Source of the DNA: Candidatus Zixiibacteriota bacterium
GTDB taxonomy: Bacteria; Desulfobacterota; Binatia; UBA9968
Direction of reading: 5' to 3'
Length of the DNA stretch: 64,000 nt
NCBI GenBank assembly: GCA_035574315.1
Contig: DATLYW010000053.1
Location: 103,802 to 167,801, forward strand
Shown here: in pieces, positions 8,035-17,304 of the stretch
Numbering within the stretch: position 1 is the stretch's first letter
How the letters are laid out: every line of letters starts with the position of its first letter
Program-made: the position numbers and the translations under genes
The notes under the pieces: model-generated
Told to the model about the DNA's origin: nothing
Databases searched by the model: none
Seen by the model: only the letters and a program-made list of their open reading frames with translations

Positions 8035-9759
8035 GTGAGGAGGATCAACTCCCAGACCCTCATCCTGGTCGGGGCCAGCCTTTTCGTTCTCTATCTGGCG
8101 GGCGTTCCGCTCGTCATGCTCCTCTATGGGAGCGTGCGCACGGCGCCGATCGGCGAGCCGGGCGCCGCCTACACCATCGAGAACTACGTCAAGGCCTATT
8201 TCGACAAGGAGTTCTATCTCCTGCTCCTGAACTCGCTTTACTATGCGCTGGGGACCTGCATCGTCACCTTCCTGATCGGCACCTATCTCGCCTGGGTCAG
8301 CGAGCGGACCAACACGCCGTTCAAGAAGCTCTTCGTGGTCATGTCGCTGATCCCGTTCATCATCCCCGGCATTCTCAGCACGATCTCCTGGATACTGCTG
8401 CTGAGCCCCAAGATCGGGCTGATCAATATCGTGCTCAAGGAGCTGCTCGGCCTCGAGCAGCCGCCCTTCAACATCTACTCCATGTGGGGAATGATCTGGG
8501 CGGAGGCCATCCATCTCTACCCGCTGGTGTTCCTTCTCATGTCCGCCGCCTTCCGGAACATGGACACTTCGCTGGAGGAAGCCGCGCTGACGGCCGGGTC
8601 GAGCACCTGGAGCACGCTCCGGCGGATCACGCTGCCGCTGATGCGGCCGGCGATGGTCAGCGTGCTGCTGATCATCTTCATCCGCGGCATCGAGGCCTTC
8701 GAGGTCCCGGCGCTGATCGGGGTGCCGGCGAAGATCTCCGTCTTTACGACCAAGATCTTTCTCGCGATTCATCAATTTCCGTCCGACTTTGGCCTCGCCG
8801 GCGCCTACGCGGTGACGCTGCTCGCCATCAGCACGGCGGGCGTGCTGATCTACGGCCGGATCACGCGGCGCGAGGAGCGTTACGCGACGGTGACCGGAAA
8901 GGGATACCGCCCGCGCGTGATCGACCTCGGCGGCTGGAAGTACGTGACCTGCGCGATTTCCTTCTTCATCTTTTTCCTGGCCGTGATTCTTCCGGTCTTC
9001 GTGCTCCTCTGGTCGTCGTTCATTCCGTACTACGGTGTGCCGTCGCGCGAGCTGATGGCGAAGATGACCCTGGGAAACTACCAGTACATCCTGACCTACC
9101 CGCTGGCGATCACCGCCTTCAAGAACAGCTTCTATCTCTCGCTCGGCTCCGCCACGCTGGTGATGCTGTTGACCTCGGTGATCGCCTGGATCACCGTCCG
9201 CACCCGGATCCCCGGGCGCGCCTTTCTCGACAACATGACCTTCATACCGATCGCCATGCCCGGCATCGTCCTCGGCGTGAGCCTGATCTGGGTCTATCTG
9301 ACGCTGGCCAGGGTGGCCGAGTCGAGCCGGTTCCTCGGATTCCTGAATCTCTACGGGACGATCTGGGTCCTGCTTCTGGCCTACATCACGAAGTTCATGC
9401 CGTATGGCATCCGGGCCGCCTCCGCCTCCATGATTCAGATCAACAAGGAGCTGGAGGAGGCGTCCATGACCGCCGGCGGCACGTGGTTCCAGACCTTCAA
9501 AAAGGTGATCCTGCCGCTGTTGATGCCCGGGTTCACCGCGGGGTGGATCTACATCAGCATCATCGCCCTGCGGGAGCTGTCGACGTCGATCCTGCTCTAT
9601 TCCTACAACAGCACCGTCCTTTCGATCATGGCGTTCGACTTGTGGGAGGGCGGCCAATATACTTACGTCTGCGCGCTGGGCGTCCTGATGGTGCTCTTGC
9701 TCGTGGCGATGGCTTTCACGGCGCGCAAGCTCGGGGCTAAAATAGGAATCGCGGAATAA
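8035..9759 (+). CDS. ABC transporter permease, two fused membrane domains (FbpB-like)
   Basis: A 574-aa integral membrane protein with about twelve hydrophobic segments arranged as two repeated BPD_transp_1 halves. Each half carries an EAA-type loop: EEAALTAGSSTWSTLRRITLP near residue 183 and EEASMTAGGTWFQTF near residue 480. Fusion of two permease halves is typical of iron(III), thiamine and some phosphonate importers. The start is GTG at 8035 behind GGGAGGGAAGG. No binding-protein gene lies in this operon. The family-1 binding protein at 32253-33332 is of a matching class but distant, so pairing is speculative. Confidence 0.92.
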   Translation: MRRINSQTLILVGASLFVLYLAGVPLVMLLYGSVRTAPIGEPGAAYTIENYVKAYFDKEFYLLLLNSLYYALGTCIVTFLIGTYLAWVSERTNTPFKKLFVVMSLIPFIIPGILSTISWILLLSPKIGLINIVLKELLGLEQPPFNIYSMWGMIWAEAIHLYPLVFLLMSAAFRNMDTSLEEAALTAGSSTWSTLRRITLPLMRPAMVSVLLIIFIRGIEAFEVPALIGVPAKISVFTTKIFLAIHQFPSDFGLAGAYAVTLLAISTAGVLIYGRITRREERYATVTGKGYRPRVIDLGGWKYVTCAISFFIFFLAVILPVFVLLWSSFIPYYGVPSRELMAKMTLGNYQYILTYPLAITAFKNSFYLSLGSATLVMLLTSVIAWITVRTRIPGRAFLDNMTFIPIAMPGIVLGVSLIWVYLTLARVAESSRFLGFLNLYGTIWVLLLAYITKFMPYGIRAASASMIQINKELEEASMTAGGTWFQTFKKVILPLLMPGFTAGWIYISIIALRELSTSILLYSYNSTVLSIMAFDLWEGGQYTYVCALGVLMVLLLVAMAFTARKLGAKIGIAE

Positions 9760-9810
9760 GAGAATTCGTTCGGGGCCCGGCCGCCGGGCCGGGTCGGTGC
9801 GGGAGGCGCA

Positions 9811-10959
9811 ATGGCTGACAAGCAGGACATGGTGCAAATCGAGGCGCTCGAGAAGTACTTCGGCGAGGACAAGGAGCGGGTGCACGTGCTGAAAGGGGTG
9901 ACGCTGCACGTGCCGGAGGGCTCGCTGTACACGTTCCTGGGCCCGAGCGGTTGCGGCAAGACCACGACGCTCAGGTGCGTGGCCGGGCTGGAGCGGCCCG
10001 ACGGCGGCCGGATCAGCATCGGCGGCCAGACCGTCTTCGCCGCCGGCGAGCGGGTTTACGTCCCGACCAACAAGCGGCCGATCGGCATGGTCTTTCAGTC
10101 GTACGCGATCTGGCCGCACATGACCGTCGCGGAGAACGTCGCGTACCCCCTCACCATCCAGCGCCGGCCGAAGGACGAGATCAAGCGGCGGGTCAGCGAG
10201 GTGCTCAGGATCGTCGGCCTCGACGGCCTGGAGGACCGCCCGGCGCCCAAGCTCTCCGGCGGCCAGCAGCAGCGGGTCGCCTTCGCCCGCGCCCTGGTGA
10301 ACGAGCCGAAGGTGATGCTGCTCGACGAGCCCCTCAGCAACCTCGACGCCAAGCTGCGGGTGCAGATGCGGTCGGAGATCAAGGCGCTGCAGCGGCGCAC
10401 CAACATCACGACGATCTTCGTCACGCACGACCAGTCGGAAGCGCTGGCGATCTCGGACCAGATCGCGGTCATGCACGGCGGCAAGCTGATCGAGGTGGGC
10501 TCGCCCTATCAGCTCTATACGCGCCCGAAGAGGAAGTTCACCGCGACCTTCCTCGGTCTCACCAATCTGATCGAGGGGAAGGTCGTCGAGGTCGACGGCG
10601 ACTCGACGCCGGGGAAGATGGAGACCAAAAAGGGGCTCCTGAGCTTTGTTCCCACGACCACCCTCAAGCGCGACCAGGCCGCGGTCATTTCGATCCGACC
10701 GGAGAACATTCCTCTCTACAAGGAAAAGCCGCAAAATCTGGAGAACGTCCTCGAGGGCACCGTCAAGGAAGCGGTTTTCATGGGGGACGCCTATCAGTGC
10801 AAGGTGGCGGTGGGTGACGACATCCTCGCGGTTCACACGCATCCCTTCAATGCCGTAAGCCCGGGAGACAAGGTCTACCTCCACCTCGATCCAAAGAGCT
10901 GCAACGGTCTGCCGGCCGACGACACCGAAGGGGTTGATGAGTCGATGTTGGGGAACTAG
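9811..10959 (+). CDS. ABC transporter ATP-binding protein, FbpC/PotA-type with TOBE domain
   Basis: A 382-aa ATPase with Walker A GPSGCGKTTT near residue 51, Q-loop VFQSYAIWPHM, signature LSGGQQQRVAFARAL, Walker B VMLLDEPLSNLD and H-loop FVTHDQSEA. A C-terminal TOBE-like beta domain of about 130 residues includes IEGKVVEVDGD and ISIRPENIPLY. This class normally pairs with fused permeases like the upstream one, so this is more likely the cognate ATPase than the gene at 7197-8012. It begins 51 nt after the permease and ends 44 nt before the UbiD gene. Confidence 0.93.
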   Translation: MADKQDMVQIEALEKYFGEDKERVHVLKGVTLHVPEGSLYTFLGPSGCGKTTTLRCVAGLERPDGGRISIGGQTVFAAGERVYVPTNKRPIGMVFQSYAIWPHMTVAENVAYPLTIQRRPKDEIKRRVSEVLRIVGLDGLEDRPAPKLSGGQQQRVAFARALVNEPKVMLLDEPLSNLDAKLRVQMRSEIKALQRRTNITTIFVTHDQSEALAISDQIAVMHGGKLIEVGSPYQLYTRPKRKFTATFLGLTNLIEGKVVEVDGDSTPGKMETKKGLLSFVPTTTLKRDQAAVISIRPENIPLYKEKPQNLENVLEGTVKEAVFMGDAYQCKVAVGDDILAVHTHPFNAVSPGDKVYLHLDPKSCNGLPADDTEGVDESMLGN

Positions 10960-11003
10960 AATACCGGCAGCCGACGTGCCGGGCTGAAAGGAGATCGAAA
11001 CTG

Positions 11004-12491
11004 ATGACCGCACTGGAAGCGAGGAAGCTCGCCGAGGAGGAGATCAAGGCCGGAAAGACGCCCAAGTACAAGGACCTGCGCGACTGGCTGGAGATCGTCG
11101 ACAGCTTCGGCGAGCTGAAGAAGATCGACGGGGTCGACTGGAACCTGGAGATGGGGACGCTCTCGGAGCTGATCGCGCGCGAGAGCAAGGGGCCGGTGCC
11201 TGCGGTCCTGTTCGACAACATCAAGGACTATCCAAAAGGATACCGGACGCTGTTCGCGCAAAACGCTTCCTTCAAGCGGATGGCGCTGAACCTGGGGCTG
11301 CCCCTGGACCTCACGAGCCTGGACCTCGTGCGGGCGTTGCGCCAGAAGCTGGCGAATCACCAGCCGATTCCGGCGAAAAAAGTGACCAAGGGCCCGGTCC
11401 TCGAAAACGTCATGTCGGGCGACGACGTCAACCTGCTGAAGTTCCCCGTGCCGTTCATCCACGAGCTGGACGGCGGGCGCTTCATCGGGACCGCGTGCCT
11501 CGTGATCACGCGCGACCCGGACGAGGGCTGGGTGAACTTCGGCGCCTATCGCGGGATGGTGCAGGACGAAAAGACCATGAGCTGCTACATCTCGCCCGGC
11601 AAGCACGGCAGCATCCAGCGTGCCAAGTACTTCGAACGCGGCCAGCCGTGCCCGGTGATCATCTCGGTCGGCCAGGATCCGGTGCTGTTCATGGTTTCGG
11701 GTAACGAGATCGACTACGGCGTATCGGAGTTCGACTACGCCGGCGGCTTGAAGGGAGAGCCGATCGAGGTCATCGAAGGCAGGGCGACGGGGCTGCCGTT
11801 CCCGGCGCACGCGGAGATCGTGATCGAAGGCTTCATGGACCCCAACGATCGCCGAACCGAAGGCCCGTTCGGCGAATGGACCGGTTATTACGCCAGCTCG
11901 AGCCGGCCCGAGCCCGTGGTGCGGGTGCAGAACATCTACTACCGCAACGACCCGATCCTCACCTGCGCCCGGCCGGGGCGGCCGCCCTCCGACTACTCGC
12001 TCGCCAAATGCATGGTAAAGTCGGCGCTGATCTGGGACCAGGTGGAGAAGGCCGGCGTTCCCGACGTCAAGGGCGTGTGGTGCCACGAGGCCGGCGGCGG
12101 CCGGTTGTTCAACGTGATCTCGATCAAGCAGCGCTATCCCGGCCACGCTCGCCAGGCGATGCTGGCCGCCTCTCAGGTGCACGCCGGCGCCTACCTCGGG
12201 CGCTACGTGATCGTGGTCGACGACGACATCGATCCCACCAACACCTTCGACGTCATCTGGGCGCTCGCCAGCCGCTCGGACCCGGTCGAGTCGATCGAAA
12301 TCCTGCGCCGCTGCTGGAGCGGGCCGCTCGATCCCAGGATCCAGCCGGGCAAGAAGGGCTTCAATTCCCGGGCGGTGATCGACGCCTGCCGGCCGTTCGA
12401 ATGGATCAAGGACTTCCCGCCGGTCGCCGAGTCCTCGCCCGAGCTGAAGGAAAAAGTTCGGGCGAAGTGGAAGAAGGTCATCGAGGGCTGA
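11004..12491 (+). CDS. UbiD-family (prenylated-FMN) decarboxylase
   Basis: A 495-aa protein of normal UbiD length. The family active-site stretch is visible as DRRTEGPFGEWTGYY (about residues 284-298), holding the conserved acidic residues and the GPFGE loop. RPGRPPSDYS and a C-terminal region rich in aspartates (VVDDDIDPTNTFDVIWALASR) match the metal/prFMN decarboxylase fold. Such enzymes reversibly decarboxylate aromatic, heteroaromatic or unsaturated acids and need a UbiX-made cofactor; no ubiX was seen in the window. It is the last gene of the transporter operon, so decarboxylation of the imported acid is plausible. The start is ATG at 11004 behind AAAGGAG. Confidence 0.9.
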   Translation: MTALEARKLAEEEIKAGKTPKYKDLRDWLEIVDSFGELKKIDGVDWNLEMGTLSELIARESKGPVPAVLFDNIKDYPKGYRTLFAQNASFKRMALNLGLPLDLTSLDLVRALRQKLANHQPIPAKKVTKGPVLENVMSGDDVNLLKFPVPFIHELDGGRFIGTACLVITRDPDEGWVNFGAYRGMVQDEKTMSCYISPGKHGSIQRAKYFERGQPCPVIISVGQDPVLFMVSGNEIDYGVSEFDYAGGLKGEPIEVIEGRATGLPFPAHAEIVIEGFMDPNDRRTEGPFGEWTGYYASSSRPEPVVRVQNIYYRNDPILTCARPGRPPSDYSLAKCMVKSALIWDQVEKAGVPDVKGVWCHEAGGGRLFNVISIKQRYPGHARQAMLAASQVHAGAYLGRYVIVVDDDIDPTNTFDVIWALASRSDPVESIEILRRCWSGPLDPRIQPGKKGFNSRAVIDACRPFEWIKDFPPVAESSPELKEKVRAKWKKVIEG

Positions 12492-12515
12492 GAGAATTCG
12501 TCGAGCCGACGGCAA

Positions 12516-12548
12516 GGGCAGCCGCGCCTGACGCGGCTGCCCTTTTTT
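12516..12548 (+). terminator. Rho-independent terminator after the UbiD gene
   Basis: A perfect 11-bp stem, GGGCAGCCGCG and CGCGGCTGCCC, with a CCTGA loop is followed by six T residues. Flanking AA and TT can extend the stem. It lies 25 nt after the stop and ends the transporter-UbiD operon. Confidence 0.92.
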
Positions 12549-12736
12549 GTGCGTGGCGCCGCTTGTAGAACCCCTTCCCAATGCAGCGATGACCCGGAGG
12601 CCACGAGCTCAGGGTTGCTGAAATTTCTCGTTGACGGATTGTCTCGGAGCAGATCCGGCGGTCGGCTCGGCGGCACCGGGCTCCTTTTTCCGCGCCGTCC
12701 GTTGCTGCCCGGCTGCCGCTCGTAGAAGGCCGAAGG

Positions 12737-12907
12737 CTACGTCTCCGGGGGCACGCCAGGGTCAGGCGGCTGGCTCGCGTTTCCCGTTTCCGACATCCGG
12801 CTTTTGGCTTTGTCCGCCTTTCGCTGAAGCCGCCGTGCGAGCTTGTCCTGTTGTTTCCGCTTGCGCGCCAGCTCTTTCTGGCGCTTGCTATAAGTTTGAT
12901 TTCCCAT
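12737..12907 (-). CDS. Small basic conserved hypothetical protein
   Basis: A 56-aa protein starting MGNQTYSKRQKELARKRKQQ. The first 40 residues are almost all charged (K, R, E, Q) and predicted helical; the tail is Pro/Gly-rich. Short proteins with this KRQKELARKxKQ pattern are widespread in proteobacteria as unnamed proteins. It lies 35 nt downstream of the CarD-like gene on the same strand, so co-transcription is likely. Its charge suggests nucleic-acid or ribosome contact, but no function can be assigned. Confidence 0.65.
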   Translation of the reverse strand: MGNQTYSKRQKELARKRKQQDKLARRLQRKADKAKSRMSETGNASQPPDPGVPPET

Positions 12908-12942
12908 GCGAAAGCCCCCCTGGTCGAAAACTCCCCGGCCGG

Positions 12943-13533
12943 CTAACGCCGGCGCTTGCGGCGCGCCGGGCGGTGCGGGGATCCAACCGATAACGACACC
13001 GCGTTCAGCTTCCTGTCGGGCTCGCTCTCGCCCGGGCCGTTGAGCGCCCGGTCGATCCGCTCTTCCGCGGCCACTTTGCTTTCGTTCAGCACTTCTGCGA
13101 TCTCGCAAACGAGCAGCTCCCTGGCCCGTTGCAACGTCGCGCGCTCGTGCGGGGCGAGGGGCTTGTTGCTCTGCGATTGAGTCAGCGACCCCACCATATC
13201 AGCCAGGTCGAATATGGATCCCGACTTGAAAAGTTTCGAAGTTTCGGCCGCTCGCTGGCGCCAGCTCTTCGGCGTTTCGAGCCCTCCGGGCACTGCGGCG
13301 TGCGTCTTGAGGCGGTTCAGCAACATGGGAATCTCGGAGCGGTCCAACAGCGAGCGCGTCTGTAAATGGCTGAAGCCGTCGACCGGCACGAACAAATCGG
13401 CCTTGGTGTCATCCAGCAGGGCCAGCCGATAAAAGCTCGCGGACCTTCCGCAAACCACTTTTTGAACGATCCCTTCTACGAGACAGGGCCCGCGTCCTGG
13501 ATAAACGACTTTCTCGCCGACCGTGAACGCCAT
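12943..13533 (-). CDS. CarD/CdnL-family transcriptional regulator
   Basis: A 196-aa protein beginning MAFTVGEKVVYPGRGPCLVEGI, the N-terminal CarD_CdnL_TRCF RNA-polymerase-interacting Tudor-like domain (about residues 1-60). A helical domain follows with the family-typical SWRQRAAETSKLFKSG and LAPHERATLQRARELLVCEIA. Family members bind the RNA polymerase beta subunit and stabilise open promoter complexes, often at rRNA promoters. The basic tail (RPARRKRRR) is an extra. It is divergent from the CoxL-like gene at 13965. Confidence 0.88.
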   Translation of the reverse strand: MAFTVGEKVVYPGRGPCLVEGIVQKVVCGRSASFYRLALLDDTKADLFVPVDGFSHLQTRSLLDRSEIPMLLNRLKTHAAVPGGLETPKSWRQRAAETSKLFKSGSIFDLADMVGSLTQSQSNKPLAPHERATLQRARELLVCEIAEVLNESKVAAEERIDRALNGPGESEPDRKLNAVSLSVGSPHRPARRKRRR

Positions 13534-13964
13534 GGACCACCGGGACTTCCGCTGGACGCCGGGACGCGAATCCAGCTGATCAGGCCGTTTGTTCCGGCCC
13601 TGCGTGCGTTCGTCCGCCGCCGCCGTGAAGCGGACACGGCACGCCGAAACGACCCGTGCGGGGCCTTGCGGGATTCGCCGAAGAAACGCCCGGAGACTCG
13701 GCCGGAAAGCGGGGACGACCTCGCTGCGCGACCGGCCACCGACAGTCGAAGCATATCATCGGCCACGGCCGAAAGATACAGGGGCCGGGTTGCGGCCAAC
13801 GATCTCTCCGGCCGGCGGCGCGACGCCGGTTTGTTCCGGATTGACCGTCGGTTGGTCGGCGCCGGAGGGGCGGCGCAGTCAGGCGCCCGGCGAGCGCGCC
13901 TTCCTTGCGCGGTGGTGGCGGCTCTGTTAGCTTCGGAAGAAAACTTTTTGCGAGCGGAGTGGTC
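13534..13964. other. Divergent intergenic region, no gene supported
   Basis: A 431-bp GC-rich spacer lies between the CarD gene and the lone CoxL-like gene. Reading frames here, in either direction, have Arg/Pro/Ala-rich compositions and no recognisable domains. It presumably holds both divergent promoters, but I could not pick convincing -35/-10 pairs. Confidence 0.6.
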
Positions 13965-16184
13965 ATGCGCAAGCGGTCGTTCCAGTACGTCGGGCGCAGC
14001 GTTCCCAGGGTGGACGGCGTCGACAAGGTAACCGGCAGGGCGAAGTTTCTCGGCGATCTCGTCGTGCCGGGCATGCTTCACGGGAAAATCCTGCGGAGCC
14101 CCTACCCGCACGCGCGGATCCGCTCGATCGACACCACGCAGGCCGAGGCTCTGCCCGGGGTGGCGGCGGTCCTCACCGCCGCCGACCTCGAGGGCCTCGA
14201 TGCCGTCTACAACGGCCGGCCGGTGATCGCGACGGGCAAGGTTCGCTACGTCGGCGAACCCGTGGCGGCGGTCGCCGCGGCGGACGCGGAGACCGCGGAG
14301 GAGGCCGCCGGCCTGATCGCCGTCGAGTACGAGGAGCTTCCCGCGGCCATCGGGATCGACGCCGCCCGCGCTCCGGGAGCTCCGCTGATTCACGAAGGCA
14401 AAGTGGACAACATCTGCGCGCACGAGAGCGTGGAGCGGGGAAGCGTCAAGGAAGGTTTCGCGCAGGCCGACGAGGTCTTCGAGGATCACTTCACGTTTCC
14501 CATGGTCTACCATTACGCGATGGAGCCTCACGCGGTGGTCGCCAGCTGGACCGAGGAGGGCGTCACCGTGTGGTCCTCGGCGCAGCACCCGTTTCAGGTC
14601 CGCAAGGACATCGCCCAGGTCTTCCGGATTCCGGTCGAGCGGGTGCGCATGGTGATCAGCTATCTCGGCGGCGGCTACGGGAGCAAGTCCTACACCAAGT
14701 TCGAGCCGCTGGTGGTGGCGCTGGCCCGCAAGGCCGGCGCGCCGGTCCGGGTGTGCAATTCGGTCGCGGACTCGATGGTGACCGTTCGCCGCCACGCCGC
14801 CAAGGTCAGGATCAAGACCGGCTTCAAGAGGGACGGCACGATCGTGGCGCGGGAAGCGGAGATCTATCTCGACACCGGCGCTTACGACGACAATGGCCCG
14901 CAGGTGACCGTCCGGGCGGCGACCCGGGTGCTCGGCCCCTACCGCATTCCCAACATCCGCACCGACGCCTATGCGATCTATACCAACTCGGGCTCCGCGG
15001 GATCGTTTCGCGCGATCGGCGCTCCCCAGGTGATCTTCGCCGGAGAATCCCAGATGGACATCGCGGCCGCGCGCCTCGGCATCGATCCGGCGGAGCTCCG
15101 GCGCAAAAACCTGCTGCGGCGCGGAGAGGAGCTGCGGCCCGGCCTCAAGGGAATCGATGCGAACCTCGCCTCAGGGTTGAGAAAGCTTCTCGGCGCGAGC
15201 CAGTGGAAGAAGTCGGCGCGAAAAAAGAACGCTCCGATCGGCATGGCCTGCGCCGTGACCAACGCGGGGGCCACACCGGTTTCGGTGGCGCTCGCGCGCG
15301 CACAGGCCGACGGAACGGTCGAGATCGTCGCCGGCAGCACGGAGATGGGGCAGGGGGTGCGGACGGTCCTGTCGCAGATCGCGGCGGAGGAGCTGACGCT
15401 GTCCCCGGATCGGATTCGGATTTCCGGTGCCGACACCAGGGTCACCCCCTACGACAGCTCGACGGGCTCGAGCCGCTCGACGACCTGCATGGGAACGGCG
15501 GTGCAGGCGGCGGCGCGCGACCTCAAGAAGCAGCTGATCGACATCGCCAGCGAGACGTTCCGCTGCCCGCGCAACCGCGTCACGGTCGCCGACGGAGCGT
15601 TGATCTCCGGCGAGGCCCGCCTCACGTTCAAGGAAGCGCTCGAACGCCGTTTCGGCAGAGGATCAGGAGGCGAGCTGATCGGGCGCGGCTACACCTCGCC
15701 GAGCATCACCGACGGGAAGCTCCCCGTGTTCTGGGAAGTGGGCATGGGAATGGTGGAGCTGGAGCTCGACGTGGAAACCGGGCTGATCGAGATCAAGCGC
15801 CTGGTGTCGGTGGCCGACGTCGGCAAGGCGATCCACCCCGAGGGCTGCATCGGGCAGGAAGAGGGGGCGGCGATGATGGGAATCGGCCACACCCTGTTCG
15901 AGCAGCTGGTGTACGACTCGAGCGGGCAGCTGGTGAACTCGAACCTCGTCGACTACCGCGTGCCGCGTTTTTCCGACGTGCCCGAGGAATTTCACACGGT
16001 GCTGGTGGAAAACGAGGACGGCCCGGGGCCGTTCGGAGTTCGCGGGATGGGGGAGGGAGGGTTGCTGTCGATCGCGCCCGCGGTGAGCAACGCGCTCGAC
16101 CGCGCCACCGGCGTTCGCATCCGGGACCTCCCGCTCACGCCCGAGCGAGTTTGGCGGGCGCTGCGGGGAACGGATAAAAAATAA
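13965..16184 (+). CDS. Stand-alone CoxL/XdhB-type molybdopterin-binding subunit
   Basis: A 739-aa molybdenum hydroxylase large subunit. The ATG at 13965 is preceded by GCGGAG. The N-terminal a/b-hammerhead domain (YVGRSVPRVDGVDKVTGRAKF), Moco motif YLGGGYGSKSY near residue 233, active-site loop GSFRAIGAPQ and the catalytic glutamate in VRGMGEGGLLS are all present. It is not form I CO dehydrogenase. No small (2Fe-2S) or medium (FAD) subunit gene is adjacent, which is uncommon because the enzyme needs both. It might share subunits with the complexes at 3451-4868 or 39980-44020, or use subunits encoded elsewhere. Confidence 0.87.
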   Translation: MRKRSFQYVGRSVPRVDGVDKVTGRAKFLGDLVVPGMLHGKILRSPYPHARIRSIDTTQAEALPGVAAVLTAADLEGLDAVYNGRPVIATGKVRYVGEPVAAVAAADAETAEEAAGLIAVEYEELPAAIGIDAARAPGAPLIHEGKVDNICAHESVERGSVKEGFAQADEVFEDHFTFPMVYHYAMEPHAVVASWTEEGVTVWSSAQHPFQVRKDIAQVFRIPVERVRMVISYLGGGYGSKSYTKFEPLVVALARKAGAPVRVCNSVADSMVTVRRHAAKVRIKTGFKRDGTIVAREAEIYLDTGAYDDNGPQVTVRAATRVLGPYRIPNIRTDAYAIYTNSGSAGSFRAIGAPQVIFAGESQMDIAAARLGIDPAELRRKNLLRRGEELRPGLKGIDANLASGLRKLLGASQWKKSARKKNAPIGMACAVTNAGATPVSVALARAQADGTVEIVAGSTEMGQGVRTVLSQIAAEELTLSPDRIRISGADTRVTPYDSSTGSSRSTTCMGTAVQAAARDLKKQLIDIASETFRCPRNRVTVADGALISGEARLTFKEALERRFGRGSGGELIGRGYTSPSITDGKLPVFWEVGMGMVELELDVETGLIEIKRLVSVADVGKAIHPEGCIGQEEGAAMMGIGHTLFEQLVYDSSGQLVNSNLVDYRVPRFSDVPEEFHTVLVENEDGPGPFGVRGMGEGGLLSIAPAVSNALDRATGVRIRDLPLTPERVWRALRGTDKK

Positions 16185-16277
16185 CCGTTCAGTCGCTTCG
16201 CTCCGTTGAAGCCGTCCGCCTCGCGGCGGTCCAAAGAGGGAAGCGACGACCGGCGCGAACGACAACCCGCCGGCGGC

Positions 16278-17285
16278 TCACCGCCCGCCGCCAGCCGGCG
16301 CTCGTTGGAACGCCTCGCGGACGAACAGGCTTTCCAGCGGCGGGGCTTCCCGCAGCAGCCCCTGCTCGACCTGATAGCGGGCGAGAGCCTCCATGGTCCG
16401 TTTTTCCGTCTCGCCCAGGACGTAGGCGTAGGGATCTTCCCCGAGCACGGCCCTTTCCTTCTCGTAGCCTTCTATCTCCGCCGCGCTGAGATAGTTGACC
16501 GAAAGCCTCTTCGCCTCGCGAAACGCCTCGATCAGCCTGGCGGCGAGGTCCGGGTAGCGGGCCGCGACGTCTTCCTTCATCGCGACGAGGTGGATCACCG
16601 GGTAGATGCGCTTTTGCCTGACGTAGCGGACGATCTCGTCGGTGTCATCGAACAGGGGTTTCACTCCCGGGAAGGCTCCCATGACCCGCGGCAGCCTGCC
16701 GCCGCCGAAAAGCCCGTAGAAGCCGGAATCGCCGGCCACCAGCGCGGCGTGCAGCTCGCCCTCGCTGAGCAGCCGGGAGAGGTGAGGGATTTCGCGGCCG
16801 AAGGGGGGCGGCGGGTCGAGGCGCTCGACCGGGACCGGCAGCTTCCCGTCGATGTAGACCTCGCGGCCCGAAACGAACCACCGCATGTCGGAGGTCCGAA
16901 GGCCGTACTCGTCGAGGAGAAAGCCGCGCGCCCAGACGACGGCCGTCGCGCCGTAGCGGAAGCAGCCGATCTTCTTCCCTTTGAGGTCCGAGGGATGGCG
17001 CAGCCGCCCCTCGCGGCAGAAGATGTTGCGCTGCCGCGGCCCGCGCTCGAAAAAGATCGGCAGCGCGATGAACGGAAATCCCTTTTCCCGCGTGCGCAGA
17101 TAGGTCGCGGCGGAAAACTCGCCGACGTCGAATTCTCCGCGGGCAAACCGGTAGTGGCGCTCGCCCGCGTTGGCGAACTCGCAAGTGATCGCCGGCTCGT
17201 AGCCTTCGATCTCCACCGTCCCGTCGATCAGCGCCCGGGTGCGCGGGTGGTCTGGAATACCGAGCGTGATTTTGATCCTCGCCAT
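16278..17285 (-). CDS. Substrate-binding protein-like (4,5-dihydroxyphthalate decarboxylase/NMT1-like fold)
   Basis: A 335-aa protein resembling proteins often annotated as 4,5-dihydroxyphthalate decarboxylase, which share a periplasmic-binding-protein type II fold with ABC-transporter binding proteins. Supporting stretches are ITLGIPDHPRTRALIDGTVEIEGYEP at the N-terminus, GEFDVGEFSAATYL near residue 52 and DLKGKKIGCFRYGATAVVWARG near residue 99. There is no signal peptide. It could be an enzyme or a cytoplasmic ligand-binding protein. It is followed at a 19-bp gap by the HAD gene, which lies upstream on the same strand. Confidence 0.75.
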   Translation of the reverse strand: MARIKITLGIPDHPRTRALIDGTVEIEGYEPAITCEFANAGERHYRFARGEFDVGEFSAATYLRTREKGFPFIALPIFFERGPRQRNIFCREGRLRHPSDLKGKKIGCFRYGATAVVWARGFLLDEYGLRTSDMRWFVSGREVYIDGKLPVPVERLDPPPPFGREIPHLSRLLSEGELHAALVAGDSGFYGLFGGGRLPRVMGAFPGVKPLFDDTDEIVRYVRQKRIYPVIHLVAMKEDVAARYPDLAARLIEAFREAKRLSVNYLSAAEIEGYEKERAVLGEDPYAYVLGETEKRTMEALARYQVEQGLLREAPPLESLFVREAFQRAPAGGGR

Positions 17286-17304
17286 CGGCTCTCCGCGGCG
17301 GTCG

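Noticed and set aside
8002..11013. A 1003-codon minus-strand ORF
   Set aside because: It is antisense to the ABC transporter genes and has a random, His/Arg/Glu-rich composition.
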